From Chitinophagaceae bacterium (GTDB lineage: Bacteria > Bacteroidota > Bacteroidia > Chitinophagales > Chitinophagaceae): a stretch of DNA of 35,425 nt. A program made the translations under genes and the position numbers. Positions within the stretch are counted from its first letter, which is position 1; every line of letters starts with the position of its first letter. A model generated the notes under the pieces. It ran no database searches, was not told the DNA's origin, and saw only the letters and a list, made by a program, of their open reading frames with translations. This document shows positions 8,681-16,105 of this stretch, piece after piece. Where the stretch lies: assembly GCA_947453295.1 (NCBI GenBank), contig CANGGD010000009.1, positions 1-35,425 on the forward strand, read 5' to 3'.

Positions 8681-8793
8681 TAGCTAAATTTTGGATAACA
8701 TTGCTTGTATTGATAATCGACGCTGTAATTTATCAAATTCAATTATTATTTATAACAGTAATCCAGTACTAAATTTTTTCTAAATGAACTTTT

Positions 8794-8830
8794 GGTTTCC
8801 GAAACGATATTTGGGTTTCTGAAAAGATAT
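8794..8830 (+). repeat. Two tandem 20-bp operator-like repeats
   Basis: GGTTTCCGAAACGATAT (from 8794) and GGTTTCTGAAAAGATAT (from 8814) lie at a 20-base period, about two helix turns. The first copy contains a short palindrome, GTTTC-C-GAAAC. They sit 24-60 bases before the start codon of the 410-aa gene, a position that suits a regulator-binding site. No regulator can be named. Confidence 0.45.
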
Positions 8831-8853
8831 AATTAACTAGTAAACAGATTGTT

Positions 8854-10086
8854 ATGAAGAACATTAAAAAAGGGAAAGAAGAAATAATATATCTGCTTAG
8901 CAAAGTATTGGAAAAATACAAGTCGGAAACAGGTATTCAAATTATACAAAACACCAACAGAAAAAACTACGAATCCCTTGCTATTTTACTAAGTGACATC
9001 AGCAAAGAACTTCCAAACAAACACGAAGAATGGGGCAATGAAAAATATAGTCAAGATTTAAGTCCTAACACAAAAGACTACCCATACAGAAAATATGATA
9101 TTACCGGCGGACAAATAAAAGACGCTTTAAATGGAATTGTATCTAACCCAAGACCTTTTTTAGTAGATGCCTGCTATATATACCTTTTCGGCATGGGCAG
9201 AAAGCGCTTTGCCGAAAATCCAGTAGATGATAAATTAATAGAACAAACGAACCCCAATGTAAAAAATACAACAGGCAATATTGAAGAAGATAGCCATAAG
9301 CTTTCGAAAATCAAGAACAGAAACAAAAAAAAGTCAATCTTAATAATTTTGGGAATTATCCTTTTAATTTCCATTAGTTTTTATACTGTTTGTTTATATA
9401 GTGAATCAAAAAAACTTTCTGCTGAATGGAGTATCTTAAAAAAGGATATGAATATTCTGCCCTACCAACCTTCAAAAAACGAAATTGATAGTTTGTCGGG
9501 AGTATGGATTTGTTATACAGGTTCGCCTCAAGCAAGGGTTTCTGATCCAAACAGATATCATAAAATAGTACCTAACATCTTATCTGTTGAATATAAAAAT
9601 GGATACTTTTTATTCAATCGGTATGGTGCCAGTTTTGACCATATTGGATATATGCAATTCGAGTCGCCTGGCATCGTATCCATTCATTCAAGAGTTAAGA
9701 ACAATGCTGATGTAACAGAGTCTCCAAGGCATTCCCTTATGAATATTTTTGACGACTCTCAGTATTTAACCGCCATCTCTTCTTCTTGGAATTTTGATGT
9801 TGGGAATAAAAATAAAATCATTGGTATTAGAGAAGTTTATCAAAAATTGGGTAGTGGGGGTAGTTTAAAAGAGGTTATTAACGAAGTAGAAAATGCAAGT
9901 TGTCAATGTAAAATCATTCGCTGGCAAAAAGAAAATGGTGAATTAAAATCATACTACCTAAAAAACGAAATATTAGACTCTTTAAAATTGCCAGAAATGC
10001 AATCTTTAATTGATGAAAAAAGCATTTTATTAATGAAGCCGCAACAAGGAATAATATTGTCAAAAGATACTCTGTTACAGAATTGA
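8854..10086 (+). CDS. Unknown protein: N-terminal helical domain, one membrane helix, C-terminal beta-rich domain
   Basis: I do not recognise this 410-residue protein. Residues 1-125 form a soluble, charged, mostly helical domain with a conserved-looking core at about 81-115 (YDITGGQIKDALNG and PRPFLVDACYIYLFGMG). Residues 126-160 are polar and Lys-rich (NKKK at 157-160), and 161-182 is a single strong membrane helix. The positive-inside pattern places the N-terminal domain in the cytoplasm and residues 185-410 outside. The C-terminal part starts LSGVWICYTGSP (214-225) and looks beta-rich, perhaps lipocalin-like (guess). There is a CQC pair at 350-352. The gene stands alone between a divergent esterase operon and a convergent cytochrome gene. 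Possible roles are envelope sensing or a membrane-anchored effector; neither is demonstrated. Confidence 0.8.
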   Translation: MKNIKKGKEEIIYLLSKVLEKYKSETGIQIIQNTNRKNYESLAILLSDISKELPNKHEEWGNEKYSQDLSPNTKDYPYRKYDITGGQIKDALNGIVSNPRPFLVDACYIYLFGMGRKRFAENPVDDKLIEQTNPNVKNTTGNIEEDSHKLSKIKNRNKKKSILIILGIILLISISFYTVCLYSESKKLSAEWSILKKDMNILPYQPSKNEIDSLSGVWICYTGSPQARVSDPNRYHKIVPNILSVEYKNGYFLFNRYGASFDHIGYMQFESPGIVSIHSRVKNNADVTESPRHSLMNIFDDSQYLTAISSSWNFDVGNKNKIIGIREVYQKLGSGGSLKEVINEVENASCQCKIIRWQKENGELKSYYLKNEILDSLKLPEMQSLIDEKSILLMKPQQGIILSKDTLLQN

Positions 10087-10102
10087 TGCTATCAAAAGAT
10101 CA

Positions 10103-10450
10103 TCATGGCTTTGCTTTACTTAATGCATAAGCTGTAACATTAGATTTCTCAACTTCTGATAAATTTGCCTTTGATGCCATGCTCCTCATAATAGGCCCCC
10201 ATTCTTTTACTGTAAAATGAGCCGGATTTTTAAAACCATGACAAGTCGTGCATTTTGTTGAATAAATCTGTTGCCCTTCAGTAACATTTCCAACCATTAA
10301 TGAAAATGAATTAGTAGTAGTTGCTGGTTCATTATTAACTAATGAAAAAGATTGATTTTCTGAAGGTTTAATTGTTGAAGATATTTTTTTAGGGCTACAA
10401 GAAAAAAATGCAATGCCTGCAACAAATAGTATCAATATTCTTTTATTCAT
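10103..10450 (-). CDS. Small lipoprotein c-type cytochrome (monohaem)
   Basis: 115 residues. A short N-terminal hydrophobic segment ends at Cys18 (IAFFSC), consistent with a lipoprotein. A low-complexity Ser/Thr/Asn linker runs to about residue 52. The haem domain has the c-type motif CTTCH at 67-71, and the likely distal ligand is Met88 or Met91 in GPIMRSMA. The final helix (EVEKSNVTAYALSKAK) is typical of class I cytochromes c. It probably carries electrons at the outer face of the inner membrane or in the periplasm; its partner is unknown. It follows serS by 9 bases, which suggests read-through rather than a shared function. Confidence 0.88.
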   Translation of the reverse strand: MNKRILILFVAGIAFFSCSPKKISSTIKPSENQSFSLVNNEPATTTNSFSLMVGNVTEGQQIYSTKCTTCHGFKNPAHFTVKEWGPIMRSMASKANLSEVEKSNVTAYALSKAKP

Positions 10451-10459
10451 TTTTAAAAT

Positions 10460-11731
10460 TTAATGTATTGAAGATGCGCCAAAATATTTATGCAAAATCT
10501 GAGGCAACTGAATTCCATCTTTTGTTTGATTGTTTTCCAATAAAGAGGCCACAATTCTTGGTAAAGCTAAAGAAGAGCCGTTTAATGAATGTAATAATTG
10601 TGTTTTGCCTTGATCATCTTTGTATCTGATCTTCATTCTGTTTGTTTGGAAAGTCTCGAAATTACTTACAGAACTAACTTCTAGCCATTTTTGTTGCGCG
10701 GCACTGTATACCTCAAAGTCGTAGGTTAATGCTGAAGTAAAACCCATATCGCCTCCGCATAAACGCAGTATTCTATATGGCAATTCCAATAAATTCAACA
10801 GCTTTTCTACATGTAATACCATGCTCTCCAAAACGGCATAACTATCTTGTGGTTTTACCATTTGAATAACTTCTACTTTATCAAATTGATGAACTCTATT
10901 AAGCCCCCTTACATCACTTCCAAAACTACCCGCTTCTCTTCTAAAACAAGGAGTATAAGCAGTCATCATTATTGGCAAATCTGAATCCTTGATAATTTCA
11001 TTGCTGTATACATTGGTTACAGGCACTTCGGCTGTTGGAATTAAATACAGACCATCCGCAGTAATATGATACATCTGGCCTTCTTTATCTGGCAATTGAC
11101 CCGTGCCATATGCTGTTGCTTCATTTACCATTAATGGGGGCATATATTCAACGTAACCCGCATCAGTATTGTAATCCAAGAAAAACTGAATCAATGACCT
11201 TTGTAATTTCGCGCCTTTCCCTGTATATAGGGGGAACCCGCTGCCAGCTATTTTTGCACCCGTTTCAAAATCAATTAAATGATAGTCCTTGATGATGTCC
11301 CAATGAGGCTTAGCTCCTTCATGCAATGTTGGCATTTGACCACCCTGTCTTACTACTTCATTATCTTCTGCCGACTTGCCTGCAGGTACAGACGAATGTG
11401 GTAAATTTGGCAAAAGCAATATGTTTTTTTGAAATTGCTTTTCTAAATCATCTAGTTTTTCTGTCTTATTTGCTAAATCGATTTTCAACTGTGATACTTC
11501 CTGTTTTTTTCCTTCTGCGATATCCTTTTCTCCTTTAGCCATTAACATCCCAATTTCTTTGGAAGCGCTATTAATTGATGCTTGAATGGTCTCAGTTTCA
11601 TGTTTAACACCTCTTAATGCGTCATCTATTTCTAAAATAGTATCCACTATTTGAATATTTGAAAAATTACGAACAGCTAATCTTTGCTTAACTAACTCAA
11701 TATTTTGGCGTATAAAATTTATTTGTAGCAT
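10460..11731 (-). CDS. serS: Seryl-tRNA synthetase
   Basis: 423 residues, the normal length for bacterial SerRS, which charges tRNA-Ser with serine using ATP. Residues about 1-100 form the antiparallel coiled-coil arm that contacts the long variable arm of tRNA-Ser (QASINSASKEIG and DLANKTEKLDDLEKQF lie in it). The class II catalytic core follows: TAEVPVTN, motif 2 FRREAGSFGSDVRGLNRVHQF, the serine-site region around CGGDMGFTSALTYDFEVY, and motif 3 LNGSSLALPRIVASLLEN. The start at 11731 keeps the canonical N-terminus MLQINFIRQN. A TAnnTTTG core on the minus strand (11766-11773) lies about 35 bases upstream. Confidence 0.98.
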   Translation of the reverse strand: MLQINFIRQNIELVKQRLAVRNFSNIQIVDTILEIDDALRGVKHETETIQASINSASKEIGMLMAKGEKDIAEGKKQEVSQLKIDLANKTEKLDDLEKQFQKNILLLPNLPHSSVPAGKSAEDNEVVRQGGQMPTLHEGAKPHWDIIKDYHLIDFETGAKIAGSGFPLYTGKGAKLQRSLIQFFLDYNTDAGYVEYMPPLMVNEATAYGTGQLPDKEGQMYHITADGLYLIPTAEVPVTNVYSNEIIKDSDLPIMMTAYTPCFRREAGSFGSDVRGLNRVHQFDKVEVIQMVKPQDSYAVLESMVLHVEKLLNLLELPYRILRLCGGDMGFTSALTYDFEVYSAAQQKWLEVSSVSNFETFQTNRMKIRYKDDQGKTQLLHSLNGSSLALPRIVASLLENNQTKDGIQLPQILHKYFGASSIH

Positions 11732-11765
11732 ATTTTATAAAAAAATTTTTTATTCAGTTTAGGTA

Positions 11766-11773
11766 CAAAGATA
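11766..11773 (-). promoter_or_regulatory. -7 promoter element for serS (TATCTTTG on the minus strand)
   Basis: The plus-strand bases CAAAGATA give TATCTTTG on the minus strand, a match to TAnnTTTG. Transcription would start near 11760, leaving a leader of about 28 bases before serS. No clear TTG -33 element lies at the usual distance. Confidence 0.5.
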
Positions 11774-11774
11774 A

Positions 11775-11801
11775 TTGGGAATTGGTTATTCTTTACATTT
11801 G
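11775..11801 (+). promoter_or_regulatory. Bacteroidota promoter (TTG-N16-TACATTTG)
   Basis: TTG at 11775-11777 is followed 16 bases later by TACATTTG at 11794-11801, matching the phylum -33/-7 pattern with slightly short spacing. The predicted start of transcription falls at about 11806-11809. That makes a coding start at 11775 impossible on this transcript and implies a very short leader for the gene beginning at 11805 or 11814. Confidence 0.55.
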
Positions 11802-11804
11802 CAC

Positions 11805-12155
11805 ATGCAACAGATGGAAGAAGATTTGCAGGTTAGATGGCTAAAGCTCAGAATCAAGTTAAAAGAGCGCTTTGGAATTAAACCAGACATGAATGGTATT
11901 TTGTTGTTAATAGGGGTTCAAGAATTAGGTCAGGGGCCTCAGGAGTTCAGTAAAGAACAAAAGCAAGATTTAATGCATATTGCCATTTGCTCTGTTTTAT
12001 TACCCAGTGGATATTATAGTATGGATGGTAATGATGAAGAAGGATGGCCTCACTTTACACAAATGAAAGCCCTGCCAGAATTTGATTTGTTTGAACAAGA
12101 AAACTTTTTAAAAGACCATGTTTTATTATATTTTCAATCTCAATCATTTATTTAA
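11805..12155 (+). CDS. Conserved small protein of unknown function
   Basis: About 116 residues from the ATG at 11805. A second ATG at 11814 (MEEDLQVRW) is equally plausible. A TTG start at 11775 would lie in the promoter and is not used here. The protein is soluble and mixed alpha/beta. The N-terminal helix VRWLKLRIKLKERFG is followed by a hydrophobic segment GILLLIGVQELG, then a helix with FSKEQKQDLMHIAICSVLLPSG and a C-terminal acidic and aromatic region ending in HVLLYFQS. Proteins of this appearance are seen next to housekeeping genes in Bacteroidota, but I cannot assign a function. It ends 2 bases before the cyclophilin gene and probably heads that operon. Confidence 0.82.
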   Translation: MQQMEEDLQVRWLKLRIKLKERFGIKPDMNGILLLIGVQELGQGPQEFSKEQKQDLMHIAICSVLLPSGYYSMDGNDEEGWPHFTQMKALPEFDLFEQENFLKDHVLLYFQSQSFI

Positions 12156-12157
12156 TT

Positions 12158-12868
12158 ATGAAATTAAATTATTTTAAAAAAATCATTTTTGCAACTTTAG
12201 TGTTGAATTTTTTATCCTTTGGAATTTTTGCTCAGCCCAAAAAACAGGTTCAATCCAAACCGTCTGATCCAACTGCAGGAAATACCAAAGTTAAAATCAC
12301 AACTGATTTGGGGGTGATTGTAGTAAAATTATACGATGCATCCCCTAAACACAGAGACAACTTTGTAAAACTCGTTAAACAAGGGTTTTACGATAGTTTA
12401 CTTTTTCATCGTGTAATTGAAGGTTTTATGATTCAAGGTGGTGATCCGCTAAGTAAAAATGCACAGCCTGGTGAAATGCTAGGTATGGGCGGACATGAAA
12501 TGGAAAGAATCCCTGCAGAATTCAATCGCAATCTTATCCATAAAAAAGGCGCATTAGCTGCTGCAAGAGATGGTAACCCTGAAAAGGCGAGTAGTGCTTG
12601 TCAGTTTTATATTGTTCAAGGTAATCTCATTGACGACAACATGCTAAATTCAATGGGTCAACAAAAAGGTTATAGTTATACAGCCGAACAAAAAAATATA
12701 TACAAAACTAAAGGAGGAACACCCTTTTTAGATATGGAATACACTGTATTTGGAGAAGTCATAAGTGGATTAGAGGTAATTGATAAAATTGCTGCTGTAA
12801 AAAAAGGTGGTAGCGACAGACCAGAAAATGACATCAGAATGAAAATGGAAGTTTTAAACATTAAATAA
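12158..12868 (+). CDS. Exported cyclophilin-type peptidyl-prolyl isomerase
   Basis: 236 residues with a signal peptide ending at about FGIFAQ (residue 26) and a short Lys/Gln/Pro linker. The cyclophilin domain runs from about residue 44 to the end. The catalytic region FHRVIEGFMIQGGDP (83-97) contains Arg85, Phe90, Met91 and Gln93, equivalent to the active-site Arg/Phe/Met/Gln of cyclophilin A. ACQFYIVQG matches the core strand usually read as SQFFI. Between that strand and the C-terminal EYTVFGEVISGLEVIDKI there is an insertion of about 35 residues (Gln/Tyr/Lys-rich), common in Bacteroidota versions. It would catalyse proline isomerisation of envelope proteins in the periplasm. It is packed between the small protein (2 bases upstream) and gcvH (6 bases downstream). 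Confidence 0.94.
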   Translation: MKLNYFKKIIFATLVLNFLSFGIFAQPKKQVQSKPSDPTAGNTKVKITTDLGVIVVKLYDASPKHRDNFVKLVKQGFYDSLLFHRVIEGFMIQGGDPLSKNAQPGEMLGMGGHEMERIPAEFNRNLIHKKGALAAARDGNPEKASSACQFYIVQGNLIDDNMLNSMGQQKGYSYTAEQKNIYKTKGGTPFLDMEYTVFGEVISGLEVIDKIAAVKKGGSDRPENDIRMKMEVLNIK

Positions 12869-12874
12869 TATAAA

Positions 12875-13252
12875 ATGAATTACCCAGCACATTTAAAGTA
12901 CACAAAGGATCATGAATGGATTCTTGTGGAAGGTAATACTGCAACTGTTGGTATTACAGATTTTGCACAAAGAGAATTAGGAGATATTGTTTTTGTTGAT
13001 ATCAATTCTGTTGGAAAACCTATGAAAGCAGAAGATGTTTTTGGAACGATAGAAGCCGTTAAAACAGTTAGTGATTTGTTTTTACCAGTTGATGGAAGCA
13101 TAACGCTTGTTAACCCTTCAATTGATGCAAATCCAGAACTGGTAAATAAAGATCCTTACGGAGAAGGATGGATGATTAAAATGACAATAGACAATTTAGA
13201 GGATGTTGCAGGTTTAATGTCTGCCGAAGCGTATGCTCAAATTGTAGGTTAA
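12875..13252 (+). CDS. gcvH: Glycine cleavage system H protein
   Basis: 125 residues, full length. The H protein carries the aminomethyl intermediate on a lipoyl-lysine between the P, T and L proteins of glycine decarboxylase. The lipoylation site is Lys63 in FGTIEAVKTVSDLF. Other hallmarks are HEWILVEGNTATVGITDFAQRELGDIVFVDI near the N-terminus (split here by residues 13-42) and NPELVNKDPYGEGWMIKM. The start ATG at 12875 follows the cyclophilin stop by 6 bases. No other gcv gene is in the window. Confidence 0.97.
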   Translation: MNYPAHLKYTKDHEWILVEGNTATVGITDFAQRELGDIVFVDINSVGKPMKAEDVFGTIEAVKTVSDLFLPVDGSITLVNPSIDANPELVNKDPYGEGWMIKMTIDNLEDVAGLMSAEAYAQIVG

Positions 13253-13263
13253 TTTAGTCAAGT

Positions 13264-13665
13264 ATGTATAAATCTATATCAATTAAAAAATTCATACCGG
13301 GTATCATTTGGTTTATCATTGTATTGATATTGATTTGTTTGCCTGGTAAAGTCTTCCCAAAAGTGAAGCCTTGGTTTGAGGAATTAGACTTCGATAAAAT
13401 TATACATATCACCATGTTTGGTATACTTAATTTACTTTTTGTAAGTCCATTATTCAAAAGCGATTTGAATCTTTCTAATAAAAAGAAATCAATTCTTTTT
13501 ATTACTTTATTTTTTATTGGATGGGGATTTATTACAGAGTGCATACAACTTTTTGTACCCAAGAGAAGCTTTGATTTATTGGATTGGCTTGCCGACTCAA
13601 TTGGAATATTAATTGTGTATTGGTTTTATTCAAAAAAGATAAATCGATTAGTTGTAACACTTTAA
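13264..13665 (+). CDS. VanZ-like membrane protein
   Basis: 133 residues with four predicted membrane helices: about 9-27 (FIPGIIWFIIVLILICL), 46-62, 78-100 (KKSILFITLFFIGWGFITE) and 109-125. The signatures of the VanZ-like family are present: LPGKVFPK after the first helix, DKIIHITMFGILNLLF, the acidic-aromatic GFITECIQLFVPKRSFDLLDWLADSIGI region. The biochemical role of these proteins is unsettled; VanZ itself confers slight teicoplanin resistance. It follows gcvH by 11 bases, a common arrangement in Bacteroidota (from memory, not checked). Confidence 0.88.
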   Translation: MYKSISIKKFIPGIIWFIIVLILICLPGKVFPKVKPWFEELDFDKIIHITMFGILNLLFVSPLFKSDLNLSNKKKSILFITLFFIGWGFITECIQLFVPKRSFDLLDWLADSIGILIVYWFYSKKINRLVVTL

Positions 13666-13729
13666 TATTCAAATTTTGCTTGCTGCTTTTATAGAAATTC
13701 AGTTTTTATTTATCATTAATTAAATTAAA

Positions 13730-14239
13730 ATGGAAAAAAAACCTTCAGAATCTTTGGTCATTATGACTGAATTGGTTTTGCCTAATGATACCAATAATTT
13801 TGGTAATTTGATGGGGGGAAGATTAATGTACTGGATGGATATTGCCGCTGCATTGGCAGCAGCTAAGCATTGCGCAGCTCCTGTGGTTACTGCTTCTGTT
13901 GATAATATTTCATTTGAATCTCCTATTAAAATTGGCAATGTAGTGCACATTGAAGCAAAAGTTTCAAGAGCCTTTAATACAAGTATGGAGGTTTTTTTAA
14001 AAGTGTGGGGTGAAGATCCTATTCAACAATATAAATACAAAAGCAATGAGGCTTATTATACTTTTGTAGCGCTCGATCCTAATGGAAAACCAAGGACCGT
14101 AAACACGCTTTCGCCAGAAACAAAAGACGAGATTTCTTTGTTCGATGGAGCCCTTCGTAGAAGACAATTAAGATTAATTTTGGGCGGAAAGTTAAAGCCC
14201 GAAAATGCACCTGAATTAAAAGCCTTGTTTGTAAAATAA
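13730..14239 (+). CDS. Acyl-CoA thioesterase, hotdog fold (YciA/BFIT type)
   Basis: 169 residues forming one hotdog domain plus a C-terminal extension. LVLPNDTNNFGNLMGGRLMYWMDIAAALAA (split at residues 16-45) holds the conserved Asn/Asp and the Gly-Gly turn before the central helix. The substrate-facing strand VTASVDNISFESPIKIGNVV and the hexamer-type strand MEVFLKVWGED follow. It hydrolyses acyl-CoA to free acid and CoA; chain-length preference cannot be read. The start lies 64 bases after the VanZ-like gene and the stop 5 bases before the proline dehydrogenase. Confidence 0.92.
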   Translation: MEKKPSESLVIMTELVLPNDTNNFGNLMGGRLMYWMDIAAALAAAKHCAAPVVTASVDNISFESPIKIGNVVHIEAKVSRAFNTSMEVFLKVWGEDPIQQYKYKSNEAYYTFVALDPNGKPRTVNTLSPETKDEISLFDGALRRRQLRLILGGKLKPENAPELKALFVK

Positions 14240-14244
14240 TTTTT

Positions 14245-15498
14245 GTGAGCCATAACAAACCATCAACCACTATTTCTTTTGAAGATACATCACTCGCATT
14301 TGCTTATAAATCAAATGGGCAATTAAAAAAAGCGCATTTTTTATTTTCACAAATGGGGAATCCATTTTTCTTAAAACTTGGATTAAAGTTGATGCCACTT
14401 GCGATAAAATTTAAGTTTCCGTTTATCAAGTCCATTATTAAAGCAACCATTTTTCAACAGTTTGTAGGTGGCGAAACGCTTGAAGAAACAGTAAGTGTTG
14501 CCAATGAATTGGAAAAATACAATGTAAAAGTTATTCTTGATTATGGTGTTGAAGGCGGAGAAGGTGAAGCAGCATTCGACAATGCCACAAAAGAATTTAT
14601 ATCTGTTATTGAATATGCAGCTACTCAATCTAATATACCTTTTATTAGCATCAAAATAACTGGCATCGCTCGTTTTGGTTTGTTAGAAAAGTTGAATGAG
14701 GTTATGCTAAAAAATATTGATGCGGATTTATTATCAAGACTTCAACTTGCGGCTAACCATTTAAGTGAGCATGAGAAAATTGAATGGGAAAAAGTAGTTT
14801 CAAGATTAGAAAAAATATGTATTGTTGCTCAAAAAAATAATATTTCTGTTTTAGTAGATGCCGAGGAATCTTGGATTCAAGAACCCATCGATGCCATCGC
14901 AATTGAAATGAGTATAAGATTTAATAAAGAAAAAGCAATTATCTACAATACTATTCAAATGTATCGTCATAGCCGTCTTGATTTTTTAAATAGCTCCCTC
15001 GCTATTACTTCAAATAATGGAGTTATAAATGGCGTTAAATTGGTTAGAGGGGCTTACATGGAAAAGGAAAGAAAAAGAGCGATTGAGAAAAATTATCTTT
15101 CTCCCATTCAAACATGTAAAGAGAACACCGACAAAGATTACAATGAAGCTTTGGAGTTTTGCATCAACAACTTAAAAGACTTTGCACTCATTGTTGCTTC
15201 TCACAATGAATACAGCAACCTTTATGCTACACAGTTACTGTCCGCCACCAATTTAGCAGCTAATCATGCAAACATACATTTTTCACAGCTCTATGGAATG
15301 AGTGACAACATAACTTTCAATTTAGCAAATGCAACTATTAGTGTGAGCAAGTATCTTCCATTTGGACCAATTAAAGATGTGATTCCATATCTTATGAGAA
15401 GAGCACAAGAAAACAGTTCGGTAGCTGGCCAAACAGGAAGAGAATTAAGCCTCATCAAAAAAGAACTGCAAAGAAGAAAATCAGTTGGAAAACTGTAG
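14245..15498 (+). CDS. Proline dehydrogenase (monofunctional, FAD-dependent)
   Basis: 417 residues. It oxidises proline to pyrroline-5-carboxylate and passes electrons through FAD to the quinone pool. The (beta/alpha)8 barrel motifs are visible: ILDYGVEGGEGE (97-108), ISIKITGIARFG (135-146), VLVDAEESWIQ (202-212), IYNTIQMYR (233-241), VKLVRGAYMEKE (264-275), VASHNEYS (317-324), QLYGMSD (348-354) and the substrate-binding RRAQENSS (385-392). There is no P5C-dehydrogenase domain, so it is the single-domain form. The start is GTG at 14245. It restores the expected N-terminus (FEDTSLAFAYKSNGQLKKA), whereas the first internal ATG at Met37 would truncate it. Confidence 0.94.
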   Translation: MSHNKPSTTISFEDTSLAFAYKSNGQLKKAHFLFSQMGNPFFLKLGLKLMPLAIKFKFPFIKSIIKATIFQQFVGGETLEETVSVANELEKYNVKVILDYGVEGGEGEAAFDNATKEFISVIEYAATQSNIPFISIKITGIARFGLLEKLNEVMLKNIDADLLSRLQLAANHLSEHEKIEWEKVVSRLEKICIVAQKNNISVLVDAEESWIQEPIDAIAIEMSIRFNKEKAIIYNTIQMYRHSRLDFLNSSLAITSNNGVINGVKLVRGAYMEKERKRAIEKNYLSPIQTCKENTDKDYNEALEFCINNLKDFALIVASHNEYSNLYATQLLSATNLAANHANIHFSQLYGMSDNITFNLANATISVSKYLPFGPIKDVIPYLMRRAQENSSVAGQTGRELSLIKKELQRRKSVGKL

Positions 15499-15500
15499 AT

Positions 15501-15998
15501 TTATTTTAGCTCTATCACTTCGCAATTTTTTATATCATCGCCATCAATAGTAAACCTTATCAAAGTTCTTACTTTTTGCCATCCATGTTTTCCGGCTGCT
15601 CCAGGGTTCATATGTAGACAGCTGAGGGATTCATCATACATGATTTTCAAAATATGAGAATGCCCACTGATGAACAATTTTATTTGATTGTGGATTATTG
15701 ATTGTTTAATTCCGGGCGCGTATTTACCAGGATATCCGCCAATATGTTGAAGCATAACTTTTACGCCTTCGCATTCAAATATCAAATTTTCAGGAAATAC
15801 TGAACGGATCATTTGATTGTCAATATTTCCATAAACACCGCGAATAACTTTCTTGTCGTTACCAGTTTTTATTGATTCTATTAATTCTATGCTGCCAAAA
15901 TCACCAGCATGCCATATTTCATCACAATCTTTAAAGTATTCAAAAACGGCGTTATCTAAATAACTATGTGTATCTGATAGCAATCCTATTTTGGTCAC
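15501..15998 (-). CDS. YfcE/MJ0936-type metallophosphoesterase
   Basis: 165 residues, a complete minimal calcineurin-like phosphoesterase. All metal-binding blocks are present: SDTHSY (Asp9, His11), HAGDFGS, GVYGNID, LQHIGGYPGKY (in place of the usual HG) and ISGHSHI, followed by HMNPGAAG. Members of this family hydrolyse phosphodiesters with Mn2+ or Ni2+; the physiological substrate is usually unknown. The 3' end converges on the proline dehydrogenase gene with a 2-base gap. Confidence 0.93.
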   Translation of the reverse strand: MTKIGLLSDTHSYLDNAVFEYFKDCDEIWHAGDFGSIELIESIKTGNDKKVIRGVYGNIDNQMIRSVFPENLIFECEGVKVMLQHIGGYPGKYAPGIKQSIIHNQIKLFISGHSHILKIMYDESLSCLHMNPGAAGKHGWQKVRTLIRFTIDGDDIKNCEVIELK

Positions 15999-16026
15999 AA
16001 TTTTTATTTTATGATTAAATTGATGA

Positions 16027-16055
16027 TTGATTTTATTTCAATTCACCTAAATTTG
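16027..16055 (+). promoter_or_regulatory. Bacteroidota promoter for hmgA (TTG-N18-TAAATTTG)
   Basis: TTG at 16027-16029 and TAAATTTG at 16048-16055 are separated by 18 bases, within the usual range. Transcription would start near 16062, about 44 bases before the hmgA start codon. This is one of the best promoter matches in the window. Confidence 0.65.
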
Positions 16056-16105
16056 AACGAAAGATAATATTCCTTTTTCATTTTGAAAGATTAAAATGAT
16101 GTTAT

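Noticed and set aside
11775-11804. TTG start for the small conserved protein
   Set aside because: The bases coincide with the -33 and -7 promoter elements, so they would not be in the transcript.
13254-13562. Minus-strand 102-aa frame opposite the VanZ-like gene
   Set aside because: The plus strand encodes a recognisable four-helix VanZ-like protein placed 11 bases after gcvH.
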